A stretch of 64,000 nucleotides of DNA. It comes from Roseobacter sp. (GTDB lineage: Bacteria > Pseudomonadota > Alphaproteobacteria > Rhodobacterales > Rhodobacteraceae). Position 1 is the stretch's first letter; every line of letters begins with the position of its first letter. Location of the stretch: contig JAGXGZ010000047.1 of assembly GCA_024636495.1 (NCBI GenBank), positions 28,326 to 92,325 on the forward strand, read 5' to 3'. The translations under genes and the position numbers were made by a program. The notes under the pieces are model-generated. The model was not told the DNA's origin. It saw only the letters and a program-made list of their open reading frames with translations, and ran no database searches. Below are positions 53,472 through 63,138 of this stretch, piece by piece.

Positions 53472-54226
53472 CAATCTCGCTTTGGGATGCGCACGATTGT
53501 CAAAAATAGTTTCAGAAGAGCTTGATGGGTGTAGAACAAATGAAGAACGATGCACTATTAATCGGACAGCAAAAAGACAACGTGCCTCTTAGCTGCCCGC
53601 GTATGACTTTCACGCCACCTTATGGATGTGCCCAGCGTTTGCTGCGAACCAATCGCTGAGACGTTCCAAGATGTCGGGCGAAACTTTCGTTCCTTGATGA
53701 ACTGACATCCAGACAGAAGTGTTGAGCGGGGTCAGCCCCCGCTGAACACAGCGCGTAACCCCGCCGCGCGGCGGTATCGGCGTCAATTGCCCAGGCTGTC
53801 CGCGCGTCCGGGTTCAGATCGTCAAATCTTATCGGCACGCCATGCTCGCTTGCATACCGCGCATGAAGAATGATCTCAAATTACAGACCGGGCAGTTGGC
53901 GTAGTAAAGAACGGATATTTAGGGATGTTCTTCCATATCGCAGGGACGGATCCGGAACAGGCGAAGTCAATTAGAGGCTTCGCGCATACACGTTGCGTAA
54001 GGTGTTGGACCAATTCCCACTATTTGCGCACCTGCATCGATTCGAAGATGCCATGCTCATAACAAATTGGGTGTTCTTTCTCGATATGTCTAAATTTCAG
54101 GCACCGAAAGCTTTTACTTTCTTAATTCTCGTTACAAATCATTCATGCTATCGCAATTTTTCCTTGCCTTGAATCAATATCTGCGACTGGATGAACCTAT
54201 AACGAATTGGTTCTAAAAGGTGCGGA
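53472..54226. other. Degenerate interval, possible gene fragment
   Basis: About 750 bases without an intact gene. A minus-strand frame (53620-53838, 72 codons; the frame stays open up to about 53888) gives a normal-looking protein stretch (HGVPIRFDDLNPDARTAWAI), which looks like a fragment of a longer protein, with a stop just upstream. I cannot name its family. The rest shows no gene. The segment lies between a broken transposase and the GntR gene, as expected at an insertion scar. Confidence 0.5.
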
Positions 54227-54928
54227 ATGCCAGATCACTACTGTGACAACTCCTCCCTTGCGCTGGATCGTCTGCGCTCGATGCTGCGCGATATCCCCGC
54301 AACCGGACAAAGCCGAATTCCGACGGAACGCCAGCTGGCGGAAAATCTTGGCATCAGCCGCCGTTCGGTGCGCCGCGCGCTCGAAGTGCTCGATGCAGAG
54401 GGGCTGGTCTGGCGGCGTCAGGGGGCGGGCACCTTTGCGGGGCCGCGCCCGGATACGCTGGGCGATTATCCCGACAGCAATCCCGATTTTTCAGAGGTTA
54501 TGGAAGTCCGCCTGCGGCTCGAGCCGCAACTTGCACAGCTGGCCGCTTTGCGCGCCACAAGTGCAGACGTTGCGCGCATGCGCGACATTCTTGGTCGGCT
54601 CGATGGCACCGATGATGGGGACGGGCGCGAATTGTGGGATTCCGCCCTGCACCGCGAAATTGCACGGGCTGCGAGCAATAAATTCTTTCTGGCGATCTTT
54701 GATTCAATGGACCAGGCCCGCCATGACCCGGCGTGGCGCGCCTTACGTGAACGGGCGCGAAGCCGCGCAAACCTGTCAGTGACGACGCGCCAGCACAGTG
54801 AACTTGTGGATGCGATCGCCGATCATGATCCGGTCCGGGCCGGTGCGGCCATGCGCGCGCATCTGATGACACTGCACGAAGGGATCTTGAGGTTGACATC
54901 GCTTGAGGGGCTTGAAGATGCATCCTGA
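54227..54928 (+). CDS. GntR (FadR-type, FCD) transcription regulator
   Basis: This 233-residue protein has a winged helix (IPTERQLAENLGISRRSVRR, then LEVLDAEGLVWRRQGAGTF) and an FCD ligand domain (FSEVMEVRLRLEPQLAQLAA, HREIARAASNKFFLAIFDSM, RQHSELVDAIADHDPVRA with the metal-binding His). It precedes the peptide transporter genes and overlaps the next start by 11 bases, so it likely controls this locus in response to a peptide or amino-acid-derived acid. Confidence 0.93.
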   Translation: MPDHYCDNSSLALDRLRSMLRDIPATGQSRIPTERQLAENLGISRRSVRRALEVLDAEGLVWRRQGAGTFAGPRPDTLGDYPDSNPDFSEVMEVRLRLEPQLAQLAALRATSADVARMRDILGRLDGTDDGDGRELWDSALHREIARAASNKFFLAIFDSMDQARHDPAWRALRERARSRANLSVTTRQHSELVDAIADHDPVRAGAAMRAHLMTLHEGILRLTSLEGLEDAS

Positions 54929-55907
54929 ACCGGTTCTTGACGTCCAGGACCTGTCGATCCAGTTTCGTGGGCAACCTGTCGATCTGATCGACGGCGTCAG
55001 TTTCCAGATCGCGCGCGGCAAGACGCTATGCCTTGTAGGTGAATCCGGCTGCGGAAAATCCGTCACATCTCTGGCCATCATGGGGCTGTTGCCCAAACGC
55101 GCTGCAAGCGTCACGAACGGGTCTGTCCGGTTCAATGGACAGGATATACTGGGGCTGTCGGACACCACAATCGAAGACCTGCGCGGCAACCGCATGGCGA
55201 TGATTTTTCAGGAACCGATGACAAGCCTCAACCCAGCTTTTACCGTCGGCCACCAAGTGGCAGAGGCCGTGCGCCGTCACAAGCTTTGCAGCAGGCTCGA
55301 AGCCCGCGACCGCGCGCTTGAGATGTTCCGCAAGGTCAGAATGCCCGCGGCGGAAAAACGGCTGGATGATTACCCGCACCAAATGTCGGGCGGGATGCGC
55401 CAGCGCGTGATGATAGCAATGGCGCTGGCGAATGATCCGGCCCTGTTGATCGCGGATGAACCCACGACCGCACTTGATGTGACCATTCAGGCGCAGATAT
55501 TGGACCTGATGCGCGAATTGCAGGACGAAACCGGTGCGGCACTTCTGATGATTACTCATGATCTGGGCGTCGTCGCCGAAATCGCTGATGACGTGGCTGT
55601 CATGTATGCGGGCCGGGTCGTCGAAAGTGGGCCGGTGGCAGGCATTTTCGAAGAACCGCAACATCCCTATACGCTGGGCCTGATGGGGTCGATGCCCGCC
55701 ATCACAGGGCGGCAAGGGCGACTGCTGACGGTGCCGGGATCGGTGCCACCGCCGGATGCGATGCCGCCAGGGTGCCGCTTTGCGACGCGCTGCCCTTTTG
55801 TAACTGAGGCCTGCCAGACGGTGCGCCCTGACCTTACGGTCGATGCTCATGGCCATGCGGTGGCCTGTCTGCGCGCCCCGTTGGAAACCATGGTGGCAGC
55901 ACAATGA
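54918..55907 (+). CDS. Oligopeptide ABC transporter ATP-binding protein (DppD/OppD type)
   Basis: This 329-residue ATPase has Walker A GESGCGKS (residues 40-47), the signature MSGGMRQRV, Walker [15 protein letters not shown], and the C-terminal OppD/F element [15 protein letters not shown] with its cysteines. It energises peptide uptake with the next gene. ATG 54918 follows GAGGGG by 9 bases and lies inside the end of the regulator gene. The protein length matches the family. Confidence 0.95.
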   Translation: MHPEPVLDVQDLSIQFRGQPVDLIDGVSFQIARGKTLCLVGESGCGKSVTSLAIMGLLPKRAASVTNGSVRFNGQDILGLSDTTIEDLRGNRMAMIFQEPMTSLNPAFTVGHQVAEAVRRHKLCSRLEARDRALEMFRKVRMPAAEKRLDDYPHQMSGGMRQRVMIAMALANDPALLIADEPTTALDVTIQAQILDLMRELQDETGAALLMITHDLGVVAEIADDVAVMYAGRVVESGPVAGIFEEPQHPYTLGLMGSMPAITGRQGRLLTVPGSVPPPDAMPPGCRFATRCPFVTEACQTVRPDLTVDAHGHAVACLRAPLETMVAAQ

Positions 55908-56986
55908 CCAAGATCATCCTTGAAGCCCGCGATCTCCACCGCCGCTTTGATCAAGGCGGGGGGCTATTTACGAAAAAGACTACTATCCACGCGGTCAACG
56001 GCGTGTCGATGCAGGTGCGTCGGGGCGAAACCTTTGCCATCGTCGGGGAATCTGGCTGCGGTAAATCAACATTAGCGCGGCTGCTCTTGCGCCTGATCGA
56101 TCCCAGCGAAGGACAGGTGATTTACGAAGGGCAGGATCTGACGGAATTGGGCGGCGTGCAAATGCGCGCGCTGAGGTCCGATCTGCAATTCATCTTTCAG
56201 GACCCGTTTTCGTCGCTTAATCCGCGCATGAGCGTCGCGTCGATCATAGCCGAACCGCTGCGGGTGCACAGCCGCCTGTCCGCGAAGGAACGGCGTGCCA
56301 AGGTGGCCGAACTGATTGCCCGCGTGGGATTACGGCCGGATATGGCAGACCGGTATCCGCATGAATTTTCGGGCGGGCAGCGGCAGCGGATATGCATTGC
56401 ACGCGCGCTGGCCTCGGGGCCGAAGCTGCTGATCGGGGATGAACCGGTATCAGCACTGGATGTATCGGTGCAGGCGCAGATCGTGAACCTGCTGGAGGAC
56501 CTCAAACAGGATCTTGGGCTGACGCTTGTTGTCATTGCACATGATCTGTCCGTGATCCGCCACATGAGCGACCGCATCGCCGTGATGTATCTGGGCGAAA
56601 TCGTCGAACTGGCCGAAACTGAAACGCTATTTACCGCGCCACGCCACCCCTACACGCAGGCTCTGCTGTCGGCTATTCCGGTGCCCGTGCCGGGGGCAGC
56701 ACGCGCGCGGACGGTTCTGGGTGGCGATATTCCGTCGCCCGCAAACCCGCCGCCCGGCTGCAAGTTCCACACCCGCTGCCCGCATGCAACCGACCTATGC
56801 CGCACGACAAAACCTGTCTTGGAAGGTGGCGGCCACCAGGTCGCCTGCCATCATCATCAATCTCTGCCCAATCCGGTGCTTCCCGTGGCCAGCTCCGGTT
56901 CCCGCAGTCCCGCCGCCGAGGCGCGCTTTGCGCTGTATCGTGCGGCCACCCAAAACAATAACCCCAGCAAGGAGACGACCCCGTGA
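55904..56986 (+). CDS. Oligopeptide ABC transporter ATP-binding protein (DppF/OppF type)
   Basis: This 360-residue ATPase has Walker [10 protein letters not shown], the signature FSGGQRQR, Walker B LLIGDEPVSALD, and the C-terminal CKFHTRCPHATDLC element. It pairs with the preceding OppD-type subunit. It overlaps it by 4 bases. A C-terminal tail beyond residue 320 is Pro/Ser-rich and unusual for the family. Confidence 0.95.
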   Translation: MTKIILEARDLHRRFDQGGGLFTKKTTIHAVNGVSMQVRRGETFAIVGESGCGKSTLARLLLRLIDPSEGQVIYEGQDLTELGGVQMRALRSDLQFIFQDPFSSLNPRMSVASIIAEPLRVHSRLSAKERRAKVAELIARVGLRPDMADRYPHEFSGGQRQRICIARALASGPKLLIGDEPVSALDVSVQAQIVNLLEDLKQDLGLTLVVIAHDLSVIRHMSDRIAVMYLGEIVELAETETLFTAPRHPYTQALLSAIPVPVPGAARARTVLGGDIPSPANPPPGCKFHTRCPHATDLCRTTKPVLEGGGHQVACHHHQSLPNPVLPVASSGSRSPAAEARFALYRAATQNNNPSKETTP

Positions 56987-58491
56987 AAACAGCAACTCTC
57001 ATGACGACGCTTCTGGCCTCTGTCGCGATGACGACGACGGCCTTTGCCGCCGATCTTCGGATCGGTCTGCAAGAAGACCCCGATGCACTGGACACCGATC
57101 AGGCGCGCACTTTTGTCGGCCGGATCGTTTTTGAATCGCTTTGCGACAAATTGGTCAACATCACACCTGAATTGGATTTCGTGCCCGAACTGGCCACATC
57201 TTGGGACTGGTCGGAGGACGGCCAGACGCTGACGATGCAGCTGCGGACAGATGCGGTATTCCACGACGGCACGCCTTTTGATGCCGCCGCCGTTGTTGCC
57301 AATATCGAACGGTCAAAAACCCTAACCGAAAGCCGCCGCAAATCCGAACTGACCTCCGTTGATACGGTGGTGGCCACCGGCCCGTTCGAGGTGACATTCA
57401 ACCTTGCCTCGCCCGATGCTACGCTGATCGCGCAGTTATCGGACCGTGCGGGCATGATGATTTCTCCGACTGCGGCCGCCGAAAAGGGTCTGGAACTGGC
57501 CAACAGCCCGGTCTGTTCAGGCCCCTACCAGTTCGTCGAGCGGATCCAGCAGGACCGCATCGTTCTGGAAAAATTTGCCGGCCATTATGACGCTGAAAAC
57601 TACAGCTTTGATCGGCTGATCTTTCTACCGATTCCAGATACCACCGTGCGCCTTGCCAACCTGCGCTCGGGTGATCTGGATATGTTGGAACGTCTGGCCC
57701 CGTCTGATGCGTCAAGCGTCAAGTCCGATAGCAGCCTGCAATTCGCCGCGGCCACCAGCCTTGGCTACCAAGGCATCACCGTGAACGTGAACAACGGTGC
57801 GAGGTCCGAAACGCCTTTTGGTAAGGACAAGCGCGTGCGTCAGGCCCTTTCGCTGGCCATCGACCGCAACGTGATTAACGATGTCGTGTTCGAAGGGGTT
57901 TATGCTGCGGGCAACCAGCCGTTCCCGCCAACCTCGCCATGGTATAACCAATCCTTCCCAATTCTGGACCGCGATGTCGATGCAGCGAAGGCATTGCTGG
58001 CCGAAGCCGGCCTGCCAGACGGGATCGCGATTGAAATCCAGGCCCCGAACAACCCGGTCCAGCTGCAGCTGATGCAGGTGGTGCAGGCCATGGCCGCCGA
58101 AGCAGGCATTGATATCTCGATCACAGCGACGGAGTTTGCGACCATGCTGCAACAGCAGTCTGCAGGCACCTATGACGCCTCGCAGGTGGGCTGGTCGGGA
58201 CGGACCGACCCGGACGGCAATATCCATTCCTTTGCCACCTGCGAAGGCGGATTGAACGACAGCAAGTTCTGTTCCGAAGAGGTTAACACCCTTCTGAACG
58301 AAGCGCGGCTGTCAACCGACCCTGCCGAACGCAAGGTCAAGTATAACGCGGCCACTGCGATCCTGAACGACGAGATGCCGATCATCTATCTGTATCACCA
58401 GACATGGCTATGGGCGATGTCGGACAAGGTGCAAGGCTTTACGGCCTATCCTGACGGCATGATCCGTCTGTCTGGCGTGACGATCGAATAA
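56983..58491 (+). CDS. Peptide ABC transporter substrate-binding protein (family 5)
   Basis: This 502-residue periplasmic protein has a signal peptide (KTATLMTTLLASVAMTTTAFA) and family SBP_bac_5 features: LRIGLQEDPDALDTDQARTF, FVPELATSWDWSEDGQTLT and LRTDAVFHDGTPFDAAAVVA, and RQALSLAIDRNVINDVVF later. It binds the oligopeptide or related compound. It starts with GTG at 56983, overlapping the ATPase stop by 4 bases. Two strong hairpins follow it. Confidence 0.95.
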   Translation: MKTATLMTTLLASVAMTTTAFAADLRIGLQEDPDALDTDQARTFVGRIVFESLCDKLVNITPELDFVPELATSWDWSEDGQTLTMQLRTDAVFHDGTPFDAAAVVANIERSKTLTESRRKSELTSVDTVVATGPFEVTFNLASPDATLIAQLSDRAGMMISPTAAAEKGLELANSPVCSGPYQFVERIQQDRIVLEKFAGHYDAENYSFDRLIFLPIPDTTVRLANLRSGDLDMLERLAPSDASSVKSDSSLQFAAATSLGYQGITVNVNNGARSETPFGKDKRVRQALSLAIDRNVINDVVFEGVYAAGNQPFPPTSPWYNQSFPILDRDVDAAKALLAEAGLPDGIAIEIQAPNNPVQLQLMQVVQAMAAEAGIDISITATEFATMLQQQSAGTYDASQVGWSGRTDPDGNIHSFATCEGGLNDSKFCSEEVNTLLNEARLSTDPAERKVKYNAATAILNDEMPIIYLYHQTWLWAMSDKVQGFTAYPDGMIRLSGVTIE

Positions 58492-58510
58492 CGCGCCTGC
58501 ATGGCACGGC

Positions 58511-58569
58511 CCTGCCCCCTTCGTGGGGGCAGGCAAGCACCAATTGCCCGGGGCCAGATGGCCCCGGGC
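58511..58569 (+). other. Two perfect stem-loops between binding-protein and permease genes
   Basis: A first stem pairs CCTGCCCCC (58511-58519) with GGGGGCAGG (58525-58533) around TTCGT. A second pairs GCCCGGGGCC (58546-58555) with GGCCCCGGGC (58560-58569) around AGAT. No T tract follows, so they are more likely mRNA-stabilising stem-loops that raise binding-protein yield than full terminators. Confidence 0.7.
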
Positions 58570-58594
58570 ACCACCCGATAATCCGGACAGGCCA

Positions 58595-59542
58595 ATGTTG
58601 TTGTTCATCCTCCGCCGTATCCTAATTGCGGTTCCCACACTGATCCTTGTATCGATATTCGTGTTCACCTTGCAGAAACTTCTGCCCGGCGATCCGATCC
58701 TCGTAATGGCAGGTGAAGACCGCGATCCCGAGGTGATCGCGCTTTTGCGGGAGAAATACCGCATGAACGAACCGCTGGTGATGCAGTATCTGTATTGGGC
58801 CCGCGATGTCCTGAGCGGTGATCTGGGCGTATCGCTGCGCACCAATGAACCGGTTCTCAGCCTAATCGCATCCAAGCTGCCGGTCACGATCCAGCTTGCC
58901 GTAATGTCGATGCTGTTTGCCTTTCTGGTCGGGATTCCCGCGGGCATCCTGTCGGCGGTCCGCAGGGGCACCTGGATCGACTGGCTGGCCAATCTTCTGG
59001 CGCTGTCAGGTTTGTCGATCCCGAATTTCTGGCTGGGGATCATGCTGATCCTGCTCGTCTCGGTCAATCTCGGCTGGTTGCCCGCGTCGGGCTATGAAAG
59101 TTTCTGGATCGATCCGGTCAAATCCCTGACAACGATGATCATGCCCGCCTTTGTGCTTGGCACCGCACTGGCCGCGACGTTGATGCGCCACACCCGGTCT
59201 GCGATGCTGGGCGTGTTGCAGGCCGATTACGTGCGCACCGCACGGGCCAAAGGCTTGCGGGGACGCACAGTGATCCTCAAACACGCTTTTCGCAATGCTG
59301 TATTGCCGGTCGTCACCCTGTCGGCGCTGCTGTTTGGCGAATTGCTGGCCGGTGCCGTTCTGACTGAACAGATCTTTACCATCCCTGGTTTCGGAAAGCT
59401 GATCGTGGATGCGGTTTTTAACCGCGACTATGCCGTGGTGCAGGGCGTCGTCCTGTGCACGGCGGTTGGGTTCATCTTCATGAACCTTGTGGCTGATGTG
59501 CTTTACGTGATCCTGAACCCAAGACTGAGGACGTCACAATGA
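58595..59542 (+). CDS. Peptide ABC transporter permease (DppB type)
   Basis: This 315-residue protein has six membrane helices. The N-terminal LFILRRILIAVPTLILVSIF, the FTLQKLLPGDPI motif, the EAA-type loop (RTARAKGLRGRTVILKHAFR) and VVTLSALLFGELLAGAVL are typical of DppB. ATG 58595 matches the family start; a longer upstream frame runs through the stem-loops and is rejected. Confidence 0.94.
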   Translation: MLLFILRRILIAVPTLILVSIFVFTLQKLLPGDPILVMAGEDRDPEVIALLREKYRMNEPLVMQYLYWARDVLSGDLGVSLRTNEPVLSLIASKLPVTIQLAVMSMLFAFLVGIPAGILSAVRRGTWIDWLANLLALSGLSIPNFWLGIMLILLVSVNLGWLPASGYESFWIDPVKSLTTMIMPAFVLGTALAATLMRHTRSAMLGVLQADYVRTARAKGLRGRTVILKHAFRNAVLPVVTLSALLFGELLAGAVLTEQIFTIPGFGKLIVDAVFNRDYAVVQGVVLCTAVGFIFMNLVADVLYVILNPRLRTSQ

Positions 59543-60390
59543 ATGTTGCGACTGTTGCACCCGCCAACCGGACATGGCTCAAGCTGCGTACCAACAAAAG
59601 CGCGCTTGTGGGGGTTACGCTTGTGACGTTTTTCGTGGCCATGGCGCTGCTTGCCCCGGTTTTACCCATTGCCGATCCGATCGGCACCGATTGGGGCGCG
59701 ATCCGCAAACCGCCCTCGGCTGCCGCGTGGATGGGCACCGACGAGATTGGGCGCGATGTGCTGTCACGCATGGTCTGGGGTGCGCGGGCGTCACTGCTGG
59801 CGGGGGTGGTGTCGGTCTTGATCGCGGTCGCCATCGGCGTGCCTTTTGGCCTGATATCAGGGTATTTTGGCGGCTGGACCGACAGTATCATCAGCCGCAT
59901 CACCGATGCGCTGCTCGCGATGCCGTTCTTGATTATGGCGATTGCACTGGCCGCGTTTCTGGGCCCATCGCTGACCAATGCGATGATCGCCATCGGTCTG
60001 TCGGCAGTGCCTATCTTTATCCGCCTCACCCGGGGTCAGGTGCTTGCCGTCAAGACCGAGGATTACGTCGAAGGCGCACGCGCCATCGGTCTTGGGCATA
60101 TCCCGATCATGACGCGCTATATTCTGCCTAATGTATTCCCGCCGATCCTGGTGCAGGCAACGCTGACCATCGCCACGGCCATCATCGCAGAAGCCTCGCT
60201 GTCGTTTCTTGGGCTGGGCCAGCAACCGCCCTCACCCAGCTGGGGCTCGATGCTAAACACCGCCAAGAATTTCCTGTCGCAAGCGCCTTGGATGGCGATC
60301 TGGCCGGGGGCCGGAATATTTCTGGTCGTGATTGGATTCAATCTCATGGGTGACGGACTGCGCGATGCGCTTGATCCGCGCGAACACTGA
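59539..60390 (+). CDS. Peptide ABC transporter permease (DppC type)
   Basis: This 283-residue protein has the DppC layout: a cytoplasmic start (LKLRTNKSALVGVTLVTFFV), MGTDEIGRDVLSRMVWGARA, the EAA loop (GARAIGLGHIPIMTRYILPN), SFLGLGQQPPSPSWG, and DPREH at the end. It overlaps the DppB gene by 4 bases and completes the transporter. Confidence 0.94.
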   Translation: MNVATVAPANRTWLKLRTNKSALVGVTLVTFFVAMALLAPVLPIADPIGTDWGAIRKPPSAAAWMGTDEIGRDVLSRMVWGARASLLAGVVSVLIAVAIGVPFGLISGYFGGWTDSIISRITDALLAMPFLIMAIALAAFLGPSLTNAMIAIGLSAVPIFIRLTRGQVLAVKTEDYVEGARAIGLGHIPIMTRYILPNVFPPILVQATLTIATAIIAEASLSFLGLGQQPPSPSWGSMLNTAKNFLSQAPWMAIWPGAGIFLVVIGFNLMGDGLRDALDPREH

Positions 60391-60406
60391 CTTATCGGAG
60401 GAACTA

Positions 60407-62194
60407 ATGTCTGCCTTTACCACGCGCCCAGAAATTCTGGGCCGGTTCGGGGTTGTTACCTCGACTCATTGGATTGCATCCGCTGTCGGGATGAAAATCC
60501 TTGAACAAGGCGGCAACGCCTTTGATGCGGCCGTTGCGACAGGGCTTGTGTTGCAGGTGCTGGAACCGCATCTGAACGGGCCAGCCGGAGATCTGCCCGC
60601 GATCATCTATTCTAAGGCTAAAGACAAGGTCGAGGTGATCTGCGCGCAGGGGCCCGCCCCGGCTGGTGCCACGATTGATCATTACAAGGCCGAGGATATG
60701 GATGTCATCCCCGGCGACGGGCTGCTGGCGACGGTCATTCCGGGGGCGTGGGATGGCTGGATGCTGATGCTGCGCGACTATGGCCGCCTGTCCCTCCGTC
60801 ATGTGTTGGAACCTGCGATTTTCTACGCCGAAAAGGGCCACCCCGTTCTGCCACGTGTTGCGGCGACCATTAAGGGGCTTAGCGATTTCTTTCGGGACGA
60901 ATGGCCGACATCCTACGAAACATGGCTACCGGGGGGTGCCGCGCCTCAACCTTGGGCCAATGTCACCAACCCCGCGCTGGCCGCGACATGGATACGCATC
61001 CTGTCCGAAGCCGAAGCTAAACAGGGACGCGAGGCACAGATCGACGCCGCGCGCGATGCCTTTTACCGCGGTTTCGTTGCCGAGGGGATCGGGGATTACC
61101 TTAAAAAAGCCGAGGTCATGGATGCCTCTGGCACACGGCACAGGGCGGTGCTGACAGCCGATGATCTGGCCGGCTATGCCGCCCATGTCGAAGAGCCGCT
61201 GACACTTGATTACCACGGCTGGACAGTAGCAAAATGCGGGCCATGGACGCAGGGCCCGGTGCTGTTGCAGGCGTTGTCGATTCTTAAGGGGGTCGACATT
61301 GGCGGGATGGACCCCAATGGCGCGGACTTCATCCACCATGTCGTCGAAGCCAAGAAGCTCGCCTACGCGGACAGAGAGGTTTACTACGGCGACCCAGACT
61401 TTGCCAATGTGCCCTTGGATGTCCTGCTGTCCGACAGCTATGGCGATGCGCGCCGCAAGTTAATTAGCAATCGTGCCAGCATGGATCTGCGCCCCGGCAG
61501 CATCCCGGGCTTTGAAGATCAGGCCGAAAAAACGTTAGCCCTGCTGGATGCGCTCAGCCGCACCGATCAGGCGGTCTATGAACCGACCATGGCGCATCTG
61601 TCCGAAAAGAAGGGCGATACTGTCCATATCGATGTGATCGACAGTGACGGCAACATGGTGTCGGTCACGCCGTCGGGCGGCTGGCTGCAGTCTTCCCCCA
61701 CCATTCCGGGGCTGGGGTTCTGCCTGAACAGCCGCGCACAGATGTTCTGGCTGGAACCGGGGCTGCCCACCTCGCTAGAACCGGGCAAACGGCCGCGCAC
61801 CACGCTAACCCCGTCGCTCGCGCTGAAAGACGGGGCGCCGCAGCTGTCATTCGGCACGCCGGGGGGCGACCAGCAGGATCAATGGCAGCTGGTGTTCTTC
61901 CTGCGCTATGCCCACCACCAGATGAACCTCCAAGAGGCGATCGACGCGCCGCTGTTTCATTCCACGCATTTCCCATCCAGCTTTTACCCACGTTCACGCC
62001 AGCCGGGCATGATCATGGCCGAAACAAGCTTTGGCGCGGCCGTGCTGAACGATCTTCGCGCGCGCGGCCATCTTGTGACCGAAGCTGAACCCTGGAGCGT
62101 GGGCCGCATGACTGCAGCGCGGCGCGATCCGGATGGATTGCTGCGCGCCGCTGCCACTCCCCGCCTGATGCAGGCCTATGCTATAGGACGTTAA
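60407..62194 (+). CDS. Gamma-glutamyltransferase family protein
   Basis: This 595-residue Ntn hydrolase precursor has the N-terminal GRFGVVTSTHWIASAVGMKI split by the helix, GGNAFDAAVATGL, an autocleavage region GDTVHIDVIDSDGNMVSVT with the likely catalytic Thr, PGLGFCLNSRAQMFW, and the C-terminal GTPGGDQQDQWQLVFFLRYA. It has no obvious signal peptide, so it may work in the cytoplasm on imported gamma-glutamyl or related compounds. GGAGG precedes ATG 60407. It follows the transporter genes, suggesting one pathway. Confidence 0.93.
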   Translation: MSAFTTRPEILGRFGVVTSTHWIASAVGMKILEQGGNAFDAAVATGLVLQVLEPHLNGPAGDLPAIIYSKAKDKVEVICAQGPAPAGATIDHYKAEDMDVIPGDGLLATVIPGAWDGWMLMLRDYGRLSLRHVLEPAIFYAEKGHPVLPRVAATIKGLSDFFRDEWPTSYETWLPGGAAPQPWANVTNPALAATWIRILSEAEAKQGREAQIDAARDAFYRGFVAEGIGDYLKKAEVMDASGTRHRAVLTADDLAGYAAHVEEPLTLDYHGWTVAKCGPWTQGPVLLQALSILKGVDIGGMDPNGADFIHHVVEAKKLAYADREVYYGDPDFANVPLDVLLSDSYGDARRKLISNRASMDLRPGSIPGFEDQAEKTLALLDALSRTDQAVYEPTMAHLSEKKGDTVHIDVIDSDGNMVSVTPSGGWLQSSPTIPGLGFCLNSRAQMFWLEPGLPTSLEPGKRPRTTLTPSLALKDGAPQLSFGTPGGDQQDQWQLVFFLRYAHHQMNLQEAIDAPLFHSTHFPSSFYPRSRQPGMIMAETSFGAAVLNDLRARGHLVTEAEPWSVGRMTAARRDPDGLLRAAATPRLMQAYAIGR

Positions 62195-62197
62195 GAC

Positions 62198-62950
62198 ATG
62201 ACATATTCCATCGTTTCCCGTGACCCTGCCACCGGCCATTTGGGCATTGCTGTTGCCAGCCGTTTCTTTGCCGTGGGATGTGCTGTCCCCTTCCTGAACG
62301 GACGTGTCGGGGCCGTCGCCACCCAAGCCTTTGTAAATCCAACCTATGGGCCTGACGCACTGCGCTTGTTATGCGCGGGCGCACCACCCGATGCGATCGT
62401 GCCGATCCTCACGGAGCGTGATGACGGGCACGCAAACCGCCAGTTCCACCTGATCGATGCGCAGGGGCGCAACGCGGCCTTTACCGGTGACGCCTGCGTC
62501 GATTGGTGCGGGCATCTGGTGGTGGATGGTGTATCGGTTGCCGGCAACATGCTGGAAGGCCCCGCCGTCATCGCCGACACGCTGGCGGCCTATCAGGCCG
62601 CGTTGGACAAACCGCTGGCCGAACGGCTGCTGATCGCGATGCAGGCGGGCGAGGATGCGGGCGGCGACAAGCGCGGCAAGCAATCCGCCTGTCTGGTGAT
62701 CTACCGCGATCAGGATTATCCGTGGCTGGATATCCGCGCCGATGACCACGCCGACCCGCTGGCCGAACTGCGTCGTCTTTATGCCGTGGCGCAGGAACGG
62801 TTTCTGCATGTGGCCGAAACCATGCCAACCCGTGAAAACCTCCATGGGATGACCGACCGCCGCGCCATCGACGACACCATCGCAAGGCTGGAGGCCGAGC
62901 GGATCGCAACAGGGCGGCCAACCGCATCTCATATGACGAACAAAGGCTAA
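62198..62950 (+). CDS. DUF1028 family protein (Ntn-hydrolase-like)
   Basis: This 250-residue protein has the DUF1028 features TYSIVSRDPATGHLGIAVAS, VGCAVPFLNGRVGAVATQAF, RQFHLIDAQGRNAAFTGD and GNMLEGPAVI. The N-terminal Thr2 and the fold suggest an Ntn hydrolase. In other bacteria this gene is repeatedly found with gamma-glutamyltransferase and peptide transport genes. It begins 3 bases after the previous stop. Its precise reaction is unknown. Confidence 0.92.
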   Translation: MTYSIVSRDPATGHLGIAVASRFFAVGCAVPFLNGRVGAVATQAFVNPTYGPDALRLLCAGAPPDAIVPILTERDDGHANRQFHLIDAQGRNAAFTGDACVDWCGHLVVDGVSVAGNMLEGPAVIADTLAAYQAALDKPLAERLLIAMQAGEDAGGDKRGKQSACLVIYRDQDYPWLDIRADDHADPLAELRRLYAVAQERFLHVAETMPTRENLHGMTDRRAIDDTIARLEAERIATGRPTASHMTNKG

Positions 62951-63138
62951 GTGACACCTGGAGAAGTCCATAGCGTTCCTGAAAAGACTTAAAACGCTTT
63001 ATCTGGCGCTATCAGACTAATACGAACCAATCTTTGTTCTTCAGCAATCTCAGTCTGTTAGGCTGCATAGAAACCGCGCCACTCGGCAAGAGCGGCAGTG
63101 CGGTTTAGCATGAAATTCGATCGGTTGTAGAGGAGGCG

